In this document: positions 44,777 through 56,050 of the stretch, piece after piece
Position numbering within the stretch: position 1 is the stretch's first letter
Layout of the letters: each line of letters opens with the position of its first letter
Origin: Clavaria fumosa
Taxonomy: Eukaryota; Basidiomycota; Agaricomycetes; Agaricales; Clavariaceae
Length of the DNA: 64,000 bases
Direction: 5' to 3'
Assembly (NCBI GenBank): GCA_951802425.1
Contig: OX637804.1
Location: 930,001-994,000 of the forward strand
Notes under the pieces: generated by a model
What the model was told of the DNA's origin: nothing
Seen by the model: only the letters and a program-made list of their open reading frames with translations
Databases searched by the model: none
Translations under genes and position numbers: made by a program

Positions 44777-47379
44777 AAAGGCATCCTGGCTGCAAACTTT
44801 TTTTGCTCCAGGGATAATGCTGACTGCAGTAACATCAAACTGATTTTCACTACCATTGCTTATCAGATGGGAAAATTTTGTGCAGAGTTCAAAGTCGTCC
44901 TGTCAGACATTCTTAGGTCTGACCCAGAAATTGTCTACTCTGATGTCTCCTATCAGCTGCAAAAGTTGATTGTAGAGCCACTTCTTGCCATTGGAGAAAA
45001 GTTTCCTTGGAGTGTGGTTGTAATTGATGCATTGGATGAGTGCAAGGATGATAATGCCACATCAACCATTTTGGCATCCTTATCCCAATGTGTGAACAAG
45101 CTGTTCCCATTGCAATTCTTCATCACAAGTAGGCCCATTCATAAAATCACTAGGGGTTTTCAAGATCCACATCTCAATTATGCAACCAGACCCTTGATTC
45201 TTCATCAGGTTGACTTGGACATCATTGAAAGTGATATCCAGTACTATTTGGAACAACATTTTGATGAGATCAAGGATCAATATCACATTCCTGTCCCCTG
45301 GCCATCCTCTGCAGATATTGAAGCCTTGACACATATGTCTTCAAGCCTCTTCATTTTTGCTGCTACTGCAGTAAGGTTCATTGGATTGGTTGATCCAGGT
45401 GATCCCATGGCACAATTAGAGGTACTTTTGCAAAAGAACCCTGTTGCTGGCAAATCCCCACAGCAGCATTTAGATCAACTGTACTCTCAAGTGCTCAAAA
45501 GCACATTTCCCAATATTTCTGATCAGCTTGCAGCCAAGTTGCACTTGATTCTTGGAACTGTTGCTTTACTCCAGGACCCCCTCCCATTAGATCAATTGGA
45601 GGATCTGATTGGCTACAGGATCTATCATCACCTTCAGCAATTGCAGTCAATCATGATGGTCCCAGCAGATGTTGGGGTTATCCAGTTGATCCACCCATCA
45701 TTTTTTGACTTCATTGTGGACCACAACAGATGCCAGGAAGTGCAGGCACTGCAGTTCAGAGTCAACCCCCAATTGCAACACACCATTCTTGCCAAGAAGT
45801 GCCTGGTTTTGATGATGAGGCTGAAGAAGGATATATGTGGTATAGGAGATCCTACAAAATTCAACCATGAAGTGCCAGGTCTCTCAGAAAAGGTATTAAA
45901 AAATATCTCAGGCAGTCTAGAGTATGCATGTAGACATTGGGGATTGCATCTATGCAGTGGATTGCTTTCAAGTGACCTATGGCAGCTTTTGAAAGATTTT
46001 TGCTTGAAGTATTTGGTGAACTGGATTGAGGTCTGCAGTCTCCTTGGTTATCTGAAAGATGCAGTTCAGATGTTGGTGGCTGTGCAGATATGCTTGAAGG
46101 TATGTGGATGGTTTGATGCTCTGAGATAGGTAAAGCTGACAAGTAATATTTTGCAGATGAATAGCCTTAGAGATCCAGTTATCTCAGCACTGCTTTATGA
46201 CAGTGAAAGAATGATTCAAGAGTTCTTTCCAGCACTTAGTGCATCTGCCTTGCAGGTGTATTTCACTGCACTACCCTTCATGCCAGTGGGTACTGAACTT
46301 TACAAGACCCATCATGATAAAACAAATGGATCAGTATTGGTAGAAGGAGCATTGCAAAAATGTTGGAGTGCATGTGTGCAGGTCATGGAGCATTCTCATG
46401 TGGTAACATCAGTGTCATTCTCTCCAGATGGCACAAGGATAGTCTCAGGGTCTAATGACAAGACTGTGAGACTGTGGGATGCAGTCACTGGCACTCATTT
46501 ACAAACACTCAAAGGCCATTCTAATTGGGTCAGATCAGTGTCATTCTCTCCAAATGGCACAAGGATAGTCTCAGGGTCTGATGATAACACTGTGAGACTG
46601 TGGGATGCAGTCACTGGTGCTGATTCACAAACACTCAAGGGCCATTCTGGACACATCAGATCAATGTCATTCTCTCCAGATGGCACAAGGATAGTCTCAG
46701 GGTCTAATGACAAGACTGTGAGACTGTGGGATGCAATCACTGGTGCTCATTTACAAACACTCAAGGGCCATTCTAATCAGGTCAGATCAGTGTCATTTTC
46801 TCCAGATGGCACAAAGATAGTCTCAGGGTATGCTGACAACACTGTGAGACTGTGGGATGCAGTGACTAGTCAATTTCTGAGTGTCCATGTTGATTCTGAC
46901 CAAATCACATCAGTGTCATTCTCCCCAGATAGCACAAGGATAGTCTCAGGGTCTTATGACAACATTGTGAATCTGTGGGATGCAGTCAGTGGTGCTCATT
47001 TACAAACATTCAAGGGCCATTCTCATTGGGTCAGATCAGTGTCATTTTCTCCAGATGGCACAAGGATAGTCTCAGGGTCCAATGACAAGACTGTGAGACT
47101 GTGGGATGCAGTCACTGGCACTCATTTACAAACACTCAAGGGCCATTCTGAACCTATCAGATCAGTGTCATTCTCTCCTATGGCGAGGTGTCTGATCCGG
47201 CAGTGTGAAACTGTAAAGACAGTAAGCTAAGTCTCAGTCTCGAGAGAGAGAACTAAGTGTATTTGCCTGTAAAGACAGTAAGCTAAGTCTAAGGACAGGC
47301 TATTAGTTAGGCTAATATAATGAGTATAATAGGAAGTCATACCTCAGTCTCGAGAGAGAGAACTGAGGTTAAAAGGCGC

Positions 47380-48007
47380 TGTCGCGGTCGATCCTAAATC
47401 TGGAGCTCAAAGGTCGTGGTGAGGTCACGACAAGGTCACGAAGGTCACGTGAATAGCTGACGTAAAGGCTCAACAAGGAGGTAGAAAGAGGCGATTTCTG
47501 GAGAATATCAAAGTCTAGGGAATACATGCTAAGTGTCTACCCATATATATACTGGAGTCCAAGACCATAGGAACGATATCAGTACAAGGTAGTAAGAGAA
47601 GATGTACAACGGGAGCGACGGTAGGGAGGAAATGAAAGTATCCAGGCAACGATCGTGAAGTCGTCATGGTCCCAAGAAGGGAAGCGTCGGTCGGTGGGGG
47701 AACGGGATAGCAGTATAAGGGCACCAGGGGAACAGGAAGCTGTTGTGGGAAGGAGATGGGGGCACCAAGGGGACGGGATAGCGGTAAAGGTGGGGTGCGG
47801 GAGGGAACAAGGTCGTGTTAGGGATGGTCGCTTGATGGGCGATGTCAGGTGTCAGCCCGTTGACAGGGTGATGGCATCCCACTTGATGTGCCATCACATA
47901 TTTGGGCCGTACTGTCGGTGGTGGTCACGTGAGTTCTTGTGACTTACTGATCATGTGACAGGTCACATGTCCGCGACCTTTGTGGGTCACGTGATGTCGC
48001 CGCAACA
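47380..48007 (-). repeat. Chromovirus LTR (3' in element orientation)
   Basis: 628 bp. It contains CATATATATACTGG (TATA-like) near 47540. Hand alignment to the other LTR gives 23 differences and no length change. Confidence 0.95.
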
Positions 48008-48018
48008 TATTCCCCTTC

Positions 48019-49371
48019 CTAAGATTTGTTCTCCTGAACAAACTCCGCAATGGCCTCCTTCGCACACATAAGGTTCTCCAGGGGTTCCCAGGTATTTTCC
48101 TCAGGCGGATAGCCAACCCAGCTCACCAGGTACTGGACTTTCCCTCTCCTCTTCCTCTTGGCTAGGACTCGTTCAACATCATACTGCTCACCTCCTTCTA
48201 TGAGTTCAGGCAGTGGATGAACAGAAGATGGGTCTCCTCGGAAGGGCTTGAGTAAGGTCTCATTGAAGACTGGGTGGATCTGCCAGCTCGGGGGAAGGGT
48301 GAGGCGATAAGCCAAGGTTCCTACCTTCTCCTCCACAGGGAAGGGGCCGACGAATTTAGGCCCAAGCTTCTTGGAGGGGAGTTTGAGGGGGAGGTTCTGT
48401 GAGTCTAAATACACCAGGCCACCTTTCCTATAGATCTCCAGTTCTCGTGAGTGGTCGTCATAGGTCGCAGAGTCGGTCACTTGTCCCTTCCGCAAGACAC
48501 TCTGGAGGCGGTCACGGGCAGCAGAAATTCGTGCGAGGAACTTGTCGGCGGCGGGTATATTGAAGCTGGCAGGGAAGTCAGGGATCGGGGCGGGGTCGAA
48601 ACCGTGGAGAGCCGAAAAGGGGGTGATGTCTGAGTCGCAGATGGGTCGCAAGTTGAGAGCAAACTGGGCGGCCCAATCAGCCTGGTCCTCCTTGGTTAGT
48701 GCGCGAAGGACTACTTCTACCTCCTGACTGGCCCTCTCCACTTGCCCATCCGTCTGTGGGTGGTAGGCAGTGGAAGCAGCAGATTTGATGCCTAACTTAT
48801 CGTAGACCTCGCGCATGAACTTGGAGATAAATTGGCCCCCTCGATCAGACACTACCTTTTCCGGAAGCCCATAGTAGGCATAGATCTTCTCGAGGAGGAT
48901 CAAGGCCGCTCCTTCCAATGTGAGTTCCCGGACAGTTGGGGCGAGAACAATGGTCTTGGTTAAGTAGTCTTTGATCACCAAGATCATGTCGTAACCTGTG
49001 GATTCTGAGACAGAGCCGATCAAGTCCCAACCAATGACTTGCCAAGGTCGTGAGGGGATTGGGAGAGGGTGGAGGGGAGCCGGCTTTCGTCCACGTCGGG
49101 GTTTGATCCTCGGGCAAACATCGCAGGCGATAATGTAGGCATGGGTGTCCTTCTTAAGTGTGGGCCAGTACCAGTACTTCGCGACTGCAACCTGGGTTTT
49201 GGAGATCCCCGGGTGTACGGTAGTCCGAGCCAAGTGGTGGAGGTCAAGGATGTCTTTCACGAGCAATGTCAGGACCCAGAGCTTCTCGTGTACCCAGAGG
49301 TATCCTTCCTTATCCTTCTCCGCTTCTTCTGGAGGGGTCCCCAGGGCCTGCTCAATCCTCAGCTTCTCCAT
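48019..49371 (-). CDS. Integrase with C-terminal chromodomain (open)
   Basis: A 450-codon open frame that joins retroelement DNA to the target and steers it to chromatin. Visible in order: the zinc-binding HHCC region ([13 protein letters not shown] with CDVC); the DDE core with [17 protein letters not shown] and [15 protein letters not shown]; the GPFPV and [13 protein letters not shown] segments of the GPY module; and a chromodomain ([20 protein letters not shown], then [14 protein letters not shown]). It ends 11 bp before the 3' LTR. It is the only part of this element without an obvious lesion. Upstream it is separated from RNase H by a frame break near 49400-49540. Confidence 0.92.
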   Translation of the reverse strand: MEKLRIEQALGTPPEEAEKDKEGYLWVHEKLWVLTLLVKDILDLHHLARTTVHPGISKTQVAVAKYWYWPTLKKDTHAYIIACDVCPRIKPRRGRKPAPLHPLPIPSRPWQVIGWDLIGSVSESTGYDMILVIKDYLTKTIVLAPTVRELTLEGAALILLEKIYAYYGLPEKVVSDRGGQFISKFMREVYDKLGIKSAASTAYHPQTDGQVERASQEVEVVLRALTKEDQADWAAQFALNLRPICDSDITPFSALHGFDPAPIPDFPASFNIPAADKFLARISAARDRLQSVLRKGQVTDSATYDDHSRELEIYRKGGLVYLDSQNLPLKLPSKKLGPKFVGPFPVEEKVGTLAYRLTLPPSWQIHPVFNETLLKPFRGDPSSVHPLPELIEGGEQYDVERVLAKRKRRGKVQYLVSWVGYPPEENTWEPLENLMCAKEAIAEFVQENKS

Positions 49372-49542
49372 TAGAGACAGGGTTTCGTTGACCTGGAAGA
49401 AGTGGTCTGGTAACAGAACTTGGGCAGGGCGGGGAGGTTGGTTGTCATAGTCGGGGTGTCAGGAAAGAGCATCAGCAGCAGCGTTCGACTTTCCGGAGCG
49501 AGGAATGATCTTGAAACGGAAGAGGGACAGGAACTGTCTCCA

Positions 49543-50793
49543 TCAGTTCTGACATCCATTGAGCGGGTTTGGCTTCCGGAAATACGAAAGGTTTTTATGG
49601 TCTGTATGGACCTCGAAATCCTGGCCGAGGAGGTAGTGTTGCCACTCCTCAAGCGCTCTTATCACTGCGAGGAGTTCCAGGTCGTAGACGTCGTAGTTTA
49701 GCTGGGCGTCCCGGAGCTTTGTCGATAGGCAGTCCACCATTCTCCACACTCCGTCCTGTTGCTGGTATAAGATAGCTGAAGTTGTGATCTCGCTGGTGTC
49801 CATCTCGATCTTCCATGGCATTCCATCCTGTGGGATCGCAACCTGGACTGAATTCCTGATTGCGTCCTGGATGTCGTAGAACGACTTTAGCGTGGCATCC
49901 GTTAAATTAAATTCACCTTTGCCGGTGCAGGCATGGAGAGGGGCAGCAATCTTGGCATAATTCAGGATGTATCACCAATAGTAACTTCTGAGGGCCGTGT
50001 ACCTGCGCACGTCCTTGGCAGATTTCGGAATCGGCCAGTTGTCGATTGCCGAACACCTCTTCTCACTCTTCTCGATGGTTCCCTGTCAGATCTTGTTTCC
50101 AAGGAAAGTCACCTCCATCCGTTCAAATTCGCATTTCGCGGGCTTGACAGTCAGGTGATTTTCTTGGAGAACTTGGAAAACATGCGCGGTAAGGTCGCGG
50201 AGTTCTTCGCGGGTGTCGGAGCAGATGAGGATGTCGTCAATATATACGAAGACCTGGCCGGTGGCCACCAGATCCTTCAGGATACTGTCCATGAAACCCT
50301 GAAAGATTGCAGGGGCATTAGTCACTCCGAAAGGCATGACTCGACAGAGAAATTGGCCATATTTGCATATGAACGCTAACAGCTTCTCACTCTCCTTCAA
50401 TGCCCGGATATTGTTGAATCCAATCCGGATATCGATTTTTGAATAATACTGGAACTTCTGCAGGTGATCGTAGATGTTCCGGATGAGAGGGAGAGGGTAG
50501 GCGTTCTTGACCGTGACTTCATTTAGCCATTTGTAGTCGACCACAGGCCGGAGCTTGTCCCCTTCGTTTTTGAAAAAGAGAGGGCTAGCCCAGGGTGACT
50601 GACCTGGATAAATTCTTCCAGTCGTGAGGTTCTCGTCTAGCCACTTCCGGAGCTCTGCGCAGTAGGCCTTGGGTGTCAGGTAAATCTGAGATCGGTACGG
50701 ATGGGCATCATTCCCTAGCTGGATGTCGATGTCGACTCCGGGACGGTGCGGGGGTAAAACATTGTAGAACTCTTCTCTGAATACTATGTTCAC
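49543..50793 (-). pseudogene. Reverse transcriptase and RNase H, interrupted
   Basis: RT spans 50793-50086: PWASPLFFKNEGDKLRPVVD, NAYPLPLIRNIYDHL, FGVTNAPAIFQ and an intact FVYIDDILICS box. A stop at 50086 follows FLGNKI. The connection region continues in other frames, with AKDVRRY and a stop near 49980. RNase H reads WKIEMDTSEITTSAIL, LELLAVIRALEEWQHYLLG and HTDHKNLSYF and ends at 49543. Two or more stops or frame breaks separate the parts. Confidence 0.85.
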
Positions 50794-50799
50794 CAGCAG

Positions 50800-50950
50800 C
50801 TGCTGGATTAAGTTGACTTCTACTGTACTGTAATAGTATAGTCAGCATTAGCTGGACATAAGTATACTGCCTTCACAGCATTTGCTGACATTAGTAGGAT
50901 CAGCTGTAGCTGGCTTGAGTTCAAAGCATTTTGGTACATTAACTGATATT
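50800..50950. other. CpG-free A/T-rich filler replacing part of pol
   Basis: About 150 bp between the truncated protease and the RT. It is rich in TAGTATACT, TCAGCATTAGCTG and AGCTGTAGCTGG words and lacks CpG, in contrast to both sides. The second half of the protease is missing here. It may be a small insertion or repair patch with deletion. Confidence 0.5.
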
Positions 50951-51360
50951 TAGTATACTAAACTAGCTGGGACTATTGCGATAATCTCGCAGTGTCCAAG
51001 ACCGAATTCGACCATGACCTTGGTGAAATGTGTGATGGGTCCTCGTGAGTTCGTGGTACCATCTGCATTCCTTGTGATCATCGGGGATGGGAGTCGCTCC
51101 ATGGGGAAATGGTTCCGATTGGCAAAATTGTGGTCCATGACTGAGGTTGTACTGCTGCTGTCAATAAGCACTTTCCCGTGCACAGCTCTACTCGGGAAGG
51201 TGGGGGGGGAGATTCGAACTCTGAATTCGAGTTGGGCTGTTTCTTGGCGGCCCACTATCTTTGTCATCCTTAGAAGCAGTTTGGGAGATGAATCAGAAAC
51301 TGGTATTGTCAGGGTACTAATACAGGGGGGGGACTTAGGCGGGGAAGCTGCTTCCTTCAT
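50950..51360 (-). pseudogene. Truncated retropepsin region of pol, DSS in place of DSG
   Basis: The ATG at 51360 overlaps the gag stop as ATGA (51360-51357 on minus). The frame reads TAQLEFRVRIS, VLIDSSSTTSVMD and VEFGLGHCEIIAIVPASL, then stops at 50950. The active-site triad D-S/T-G is D-S-S, and the C-terminal half with its ILG block is absent. The overlap suggests that pol was originally translated by reinitiation after gag. Confidence 0.75.
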
Positions 51361-52667
51361 TCCTCGCCTGCAGGAAAATCCGCCTTCACCTCTTTCAGCA
51401 CCCTGAGTTCCTTGTCCTTCACTTCGATGGTGTTGCGGAGCTGGGCCACCAGGGCTTCAAGCTCATCGGCAGTCGCGGTCGAGGTGTTGTTGGCCTGGAC
51501 ATTGATCCGGGGAACTCGAGGGGGCTTACGAGGGAGTGGGCAGTTGCGTGCGAGGTGGCCGGGCTGCTGACAATTGTAACAATTGCCGCATGACAGAATC
51601 CGGTCGACCTGCATCGCATTCGGGTCGTGTTGAGGGGGTGCAGAAGGTCGCGGGAACGGGCGATCGGGTGGTTTGGCATAGACGATCTGCCGGGTGGGGC
51701 GCATAGTGTCGTGATGTTCAAGCATCAAGTCGATGGCAAGGGCCTTCCTCTTCCAGGCAGAATAGTTGGGTGGAAGGGCGGCAGCAGCATAGATGCGATC
51801 AGTGATGTTATAATTGAGGGCGGGCTCGAGGAGGGTGATGAGGAGGTCTCCGTGAGTTTGCTCGGAGAGTTTGGCCTTTGCGATTAGCTGGTCGAACTCT
51901 GTCAGGAACTCCTTTACCAGGCGTTTACTTTGCTTAAGCTTTCCGAGCTTAAGGTAGGCATTCTCCTTCTCTACCAAGTCCGAAAATTCGGCATCCATGC
52001 TTCCTCTGAAGACTGCCCAGGTGGGGCACGAGGTGGGGTTCACAACTATCTTCTCGACCACGGAGTTGGCCCAATCTCCGGCGTAGCCTCCGCGCATCTG
52101 GTTCAGGGCGAACAAAATTCACTTTAGGTCCGTGTTGAACCTCTCTGGCTCTGTGAGGAAGAAGACATTGAGCTGTCGAACGAAGGTCTGGCAGGCAACA
52201 CTACTTCCATCAAAGGGGGCAATGGTGAATCTGCTAGACATCGTATCCACGGAGTTCCTCGTCAATGTCCAGGAGTTCTGTTGAGTCGGAGGCGAAGGAG
52301 ATGGAGGAGACTGAGGAGGGGGAGAGGGAGTCCGAGGTGATGGGGGATTGAGACGAACAGGGAGGGCAAGGTTCGTTGGTGGCGAGGGTGCTCTGCTGGC
52401 CGAGGGCATCCTGAAGACTTCTTCGGATATCTGAAGCAGGCCGAGGCCAGGCACTAGGATACACTTGGGGGTTGATGGGCGCCCAGGTGGCAAGTCAGGG
52501 TGGGTGTCGGCTGGTGTCGATGAGGAGCCAAGCATTGGCTGTGCGTGCTCGTAGGAAACGCTCGGGGGCGTCGGTCTGAACCGAGGCGGTGGTGTAGGTA
52601 GGGGGTTGTGGGGTAGGAGCGGGCGAGGGCATTCTCGGCGGGGACTCGACGTTTTCGATGTCCTCAA
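51357..52667 (-). pseudogene. Chromovirus Gag with one in-frame TGA
   Basis: The N-terminal part (52667-52119) is Pro-rich and ends FVRQLNVFFLTEPERF. After a single TGA (52116-52118, between LK and ILFALNQMRGG) the same frame continues through a capsid domain (FRGSMDAEFSDL, LKQSKRLVKEFLTEFDQL) to the zinc knuckle CYNCQQPGHLARNC, and stops at 51357. The start is uncertain; another frame (52980-52495) may hold a further upstream part. Confidence 0.82.
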
Positions 52668-53131
52668 TCATCAGGCCTTTGGTAGCCTGATGGAATATCT
52701 CTTGGTTAAGGGCGGCGGTAAGTAGCACGGGGAACTCTCTGGGAAAGTAGTCTGGGTGGAGCTTCTGCTCACGGATCTCTCTCGAGGACCAAGGTCCGGT
52801 TTTGATGAACTGTCGTTCGACTGAACGATAAACGGTGCTCCGTGGCAGTCGTCCATTCGGGGAGTTGCAGCGAGTGATGGGTACAGGTGTATGGCGATCG
52901 ATGTAGCAGAGAGCGAAAAAGCGGTGTTGTTTCTGCCTGTCTGTGAGGCCTAAAGGTTCTGGCAAATTCTTTTTTCTCAACGTTTGAGAATCCAGTTTGG
53001 CAAATAGTGAGGGTCACGGCTTTCCAGGTACGTTAGGAGGGCCGGGCAAGTTTGGTTTGAGTCAGTCATTGATGTCGGGACGTTGCGGACATCGAGTTGG
53101 GATGAGGGACGGGGTTGAGACTTTGATATTA

Positions 53132-53759
53132 TGTCGCAGTCGATCCTAAATCTGGAGCTCAAAGGTCGCAGTGAGGTCGCGACAAGGTCGTGAAGGTCAC
53201 GTGAATAGCTGATGTAAAGGCTCAACAAGGAGGTAGAAAGAGGCGATTTCTGGAGAATATCAAAGTCTAGGGAATACATGCTAAGTGTCTACCCATATAT
53301 ATACTGGAGTCCAAGACCATAGGAACGATATCAGTACAAGGTAGTAAGAGAAGATGTACAACAGGAGCGACGGTAGGGAGAAAATGAAAGTATCCAGGCA
53401 ATGATCGTGAAGTCATCATGGTCCCAAGAAGGGAAGCATCGGTCGGTGGGGGAATGGGATAGCAGTATAAGGGCACCAGGGGAACAGGAAGCTGTCATGG
53501 GAAGGAGATGGGGGCACCAAGGGGACGGGATAGCGGTAAAGGTGGGGCGCGGGAGGGAACAAGGTCGTGTTAGGGATGGTCGCTTGATGGGTGATGTCAG
53601 GTGTCAGCCCGTTGACAGGGTGATGGCATCCCGCTTGATGTGCCATCACGTATTTGGGCCGTACTGTCGGTGGTGGTCACATGAGTTCTCGTGACTTACT
53701 GATCATGTGACAGGTCACGTGTCCGCGACCTTTGTGGGTCACGTGATGTCGCCGCGACA
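53132..53759 (-). repeat. Chromovirus LTR (5' in element orientation)
   Basis: 628 bp, direct copy of 47380-48007. Together they date the insertion, but almost all differences are at CpG sites, so a plain clock would overestimate the age. Confidence 0.95.
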
Positions 53760-54515
53760 GGCGCGAACATCCGTTGATATATATATTATGTAATGTTGCC
53801 CGATATGGGCAAACCCCCATACTCAACATCTCCAGATGGCACAAGGATAGCCTCAGCATCTTCTGACCAGACTGTGAGACTGTGGGATGCAGTCACTGGT
53901 GTTCATTTACAAACACTCAAGGGCCACTCTGATCATATCATATCAGTGTCATTCTCTCCAGATAGCACAAGGATAGTCTCAGGGCTTTATGACAACACTG
54001 TAAATCTGTGGGATGCAGTCACTGGTACTCATTTACAAGCACTCAAGGGCCATTCTGGATACATCAGATCAATGTCATTCTCTCCAGATGGCACAAGAAT
54101 AGTCTCAGGGTCTAATGACAAGACTGTGAGACTGTGGGATGCAGTCACTGGTGCTCATTTACAAACACTCAAGGGCCATTCTAATCGGGTCAGATCAGTG
54201 TCATTTTCTCCAGATGGCACAAAGATAGTCTCAGGGTCTGCTGACAACACTGTGAGACTGTGGGATGCAGTGACTGGTCAATTTCTGAGTGTCCATGTTG
54301 ATGAAAATCATGGAAATTCATGGCCACATGTGACAGACAAGGGATGGTTATGCAATCCTTTGAGAAATTATAGACTCTGCTGGATTCCTGCTGCTTATCG
54401 AATCTTAAGCTCTACCAGTGATGCTGTAGCTGTTGTGACCTATGATCATCAGCTTGTTGTGATCAGATTGTCTCCCATGTATTCTTATCTACATACTTGT
54501 ACAGCATTGGCTTAA

Positions 54516-55639
54516 TAAATTTGATTGCCCATGTTTTCACATGGTTGCAATCTTGTGGTTCACTTACCCTCATTCTTTATGTCACTGCTGCATATTTACA
54601 GTAATAGATCCAGCCTTTTATAAAATGGTTGGCAGAGCTTGAATTCCACTAATACTTCAATAGAATGTAACACTAACATTTCTCCCTTAATTCTCAATGG
54701 ATTTGTCTGGTTGGGGATGAAAAATGTTCTGGGCAACAATTGACAAAGTGGTTGAAAATTTGATCCACCCATATCCCACATCTCATTCAATGTTCAACAG
54801 ATTCACATGGTATGCTCAATCAAATGATATGCCAAAAAGGGTAGAGAGATTTGAACAAAAGTTGAAGATGCTTGCATGTCAGCAATACCAGTGAGTTGTC
54901 ATGTTTTCCCAGTTGCTCATTCATGTAGGCTACCATATGCATGTATATCCATTACAGCCACTGATGATGAGTCCACTGGTCCTGGCCACACTTACAGCAT
55001 TCATAGACACCACCTGCTTGTCACTTTCACACTTGTTCTCAGCTGTGGTCTGATATTGCCTATTCTGCCTAAAAGCTGATGTTTGTTGCTTTTGTGGAGG
55101 CCAAAAGAAAGAAAAATTGTGCATTATGGCTTTATGTATTATGAGATACTACTCTGTGTAACACTCCTGCATTGCATTGCATCTCTGAACATCTGGACTC
55201 ATTCCCTCCACCTTTGTGAGTGTAACAACTAGCCTGTACCTAACATTTTTACATTGGTGTAAGAGCAAAGGTTTGTAGAACATAACTATGCTATTTACCA
55301 TTCCCTTCTCAGAAGGGAATGGTCCTTCTGATTTCCACTCCTTCAAAAGTGACAAGAAAATGCAAGATTAACCATTATGTGTATTTGTCTGTGGGGTGTA
55401 ATTCTCATTCTCTCATTCAATTACAATAATTTGGTCCCTGGGAGGAAGGGGTCAACTTTCTTGCAGAGATTGCAACAGTCACATGTCACAGTTCATCAAG
55501 CCTTGAGAGGCAAATTTGTTGACACCATTGCTTGGCTAGGAATCTACCCACAATTCCAGAAATCAAAAGTGCGCAGTTTGGAATCTTACTACGGAGCAGC
55601 AACAATGAATGATTGCCATCCTGATCACCTGACTTTGAT
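54516..55639. other. No gene recognised; CpG-poor 3' flank of the NLR-like gene
   Basis: AT-rich with very low CpG. A short plus frame near 55437-55570 (FLQRLQQSHVTVHQALRGKF) looks protein-like but has no family I know. The right edge carries CCTGATCACCTGACTTTGATC (55620-55640), which recurs at 63526-63546. Confidence 0.4.
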
Positions 55640-55830
55640 CATAACGTGAGGAGAGGTGAATGTGTTGGGTGTGGGGAGGAATGGGGAGACTGGGGAGAGG
55701 GGAAGGAGGGCAAGGACATTATATATGTAGCAGGAGGGGGGAGTATGATGTCATCTGGGACTGCAAGACGCAATGGATCACGAGAGGCAGAGGTAGGCAC
55801 GTGAGGCCTTCGTCGCGTTCTTGTCACACT
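55640..55830 (-). repeat. Inverted, diverged copy of the A repeat of the adjacent YR element
   Basis: Reverse complement of most of 55850-56051 (landmarks GGCAAGGAC, TATATGTAGCAGGAGG and TGATGTCATCTGGGACTGC). It lacks about 16 bp (TTGTCTTGGCCAACG region) and the first 18 bp of A. With A1 it forms a large imperfect hairpin at the left end of the element. Confidence 0.8.
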
Positions 55831-56050
55831 CGGGAGGGTTCGGTCACAAGAGTGTGACAAGAACGCGTTGTCTTGGCCAACGAAGGCCTCACGTGACTAC
55901 CTCTACCTCTCGCGATCCATCGCGTCTCGCAGTCCCAGATGACATCATACCCCCCCTCCTGCTACATATATAATCGTCCTTGCCCTCCTTCCCCTCTCCT
56001 GAACCTCCCCATTCCTCCTCACACCTGACTCACCACCTCTCCTCGCGTTA
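55831..56050 (+). repeat. Split repeat A1
   Basis: 220 bp, begins CGGGAGGGTTCGGTCAC and ends CCTCGCGTTA, immediately followed by the gag-like ATG. It carries TACATATATAATCG, a TATA-like element probably driving the ORFs. One base shorter than A2 in a C run. Confidence 0.88.

Larger units (their letters stand above)
47380..53759 (-). mobile_element. Ty3/gypsy chromovirus, 6380 bp, defective
   Basis: Two 628-bp LTRs (47380-48007 and 53132-53759) in direct orientation begin TGTCGC and end GCRACA. The 5-bp duplication GGCGC lies at 47375-47379 and 53760-53764. Genes run on the minus strand in the order gag, protease, RT, RNase H, integrase, chromodomain. A purine-rich AGGAAGGGGAATA sits just before the 3' LTR (minus-strand reading). 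Gag has an in-frame TGA, protease is truncated and RT-RNase H is interrupted, so the copy cannot move on its own. No clear tRNA primer site was recognised after the 5' LTR. Confidence 0.95.
47179..53828 (-). mobile_element. LTR remnant (about 265 bp) in a WD40 repeat, itself split by a chromovirus
   Basis: The parts are 47179-47379 and 53765-53828; they surround the chromovirus. The outer flanks share TCTCC (47174-47178 and 53829-53833), which fits a 5-bp target duplication, and removing everything restores the WD40 frame. Read on the minus strand, the right end starts TGTTGAGTATGGGGG, a typical LTR start. The other end (TATGGCGAGG on plus) is not a clean CA end, so one terminus may be mutated. 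The left part contains two copies of TGTAAAGACAGTAAGCTAAG and of TCTCGAGAGAGAGAACT. Confidence 0.7.
42134..54515 (+). pseudogene. NACHT-WD40 NLR-like gene broken by LTR insertions
   Basis: Fungal STAND/NLR-type protein of the class linked to self/non-self recognition. Exons: 42134-42313, 42376-42515, 42563-42701, 42758-42793, 42851-42925, 42983-43004, 43054-46099 (split by an LTR at 43331-44776), 46157-54515 (split at 47179-53833). Omitting the inserts and one copy of each target duplication leaves 3891 nt, an open frame of 1296 codons. Features: a helical N terminus; Walker A NGLAGSGKTT (about residue 269); Walker B VVVIDALDEC (about 368); helices to about 800; ten WD40 repeats of 42 residues; and a C-terminal segment with GNSWPHVTDKGW. 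The start is the first in-frame ATG and upstream exons are possible. Exons are almost free of CpG. No other stop or frameshift was found. Confidence 0.88.
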
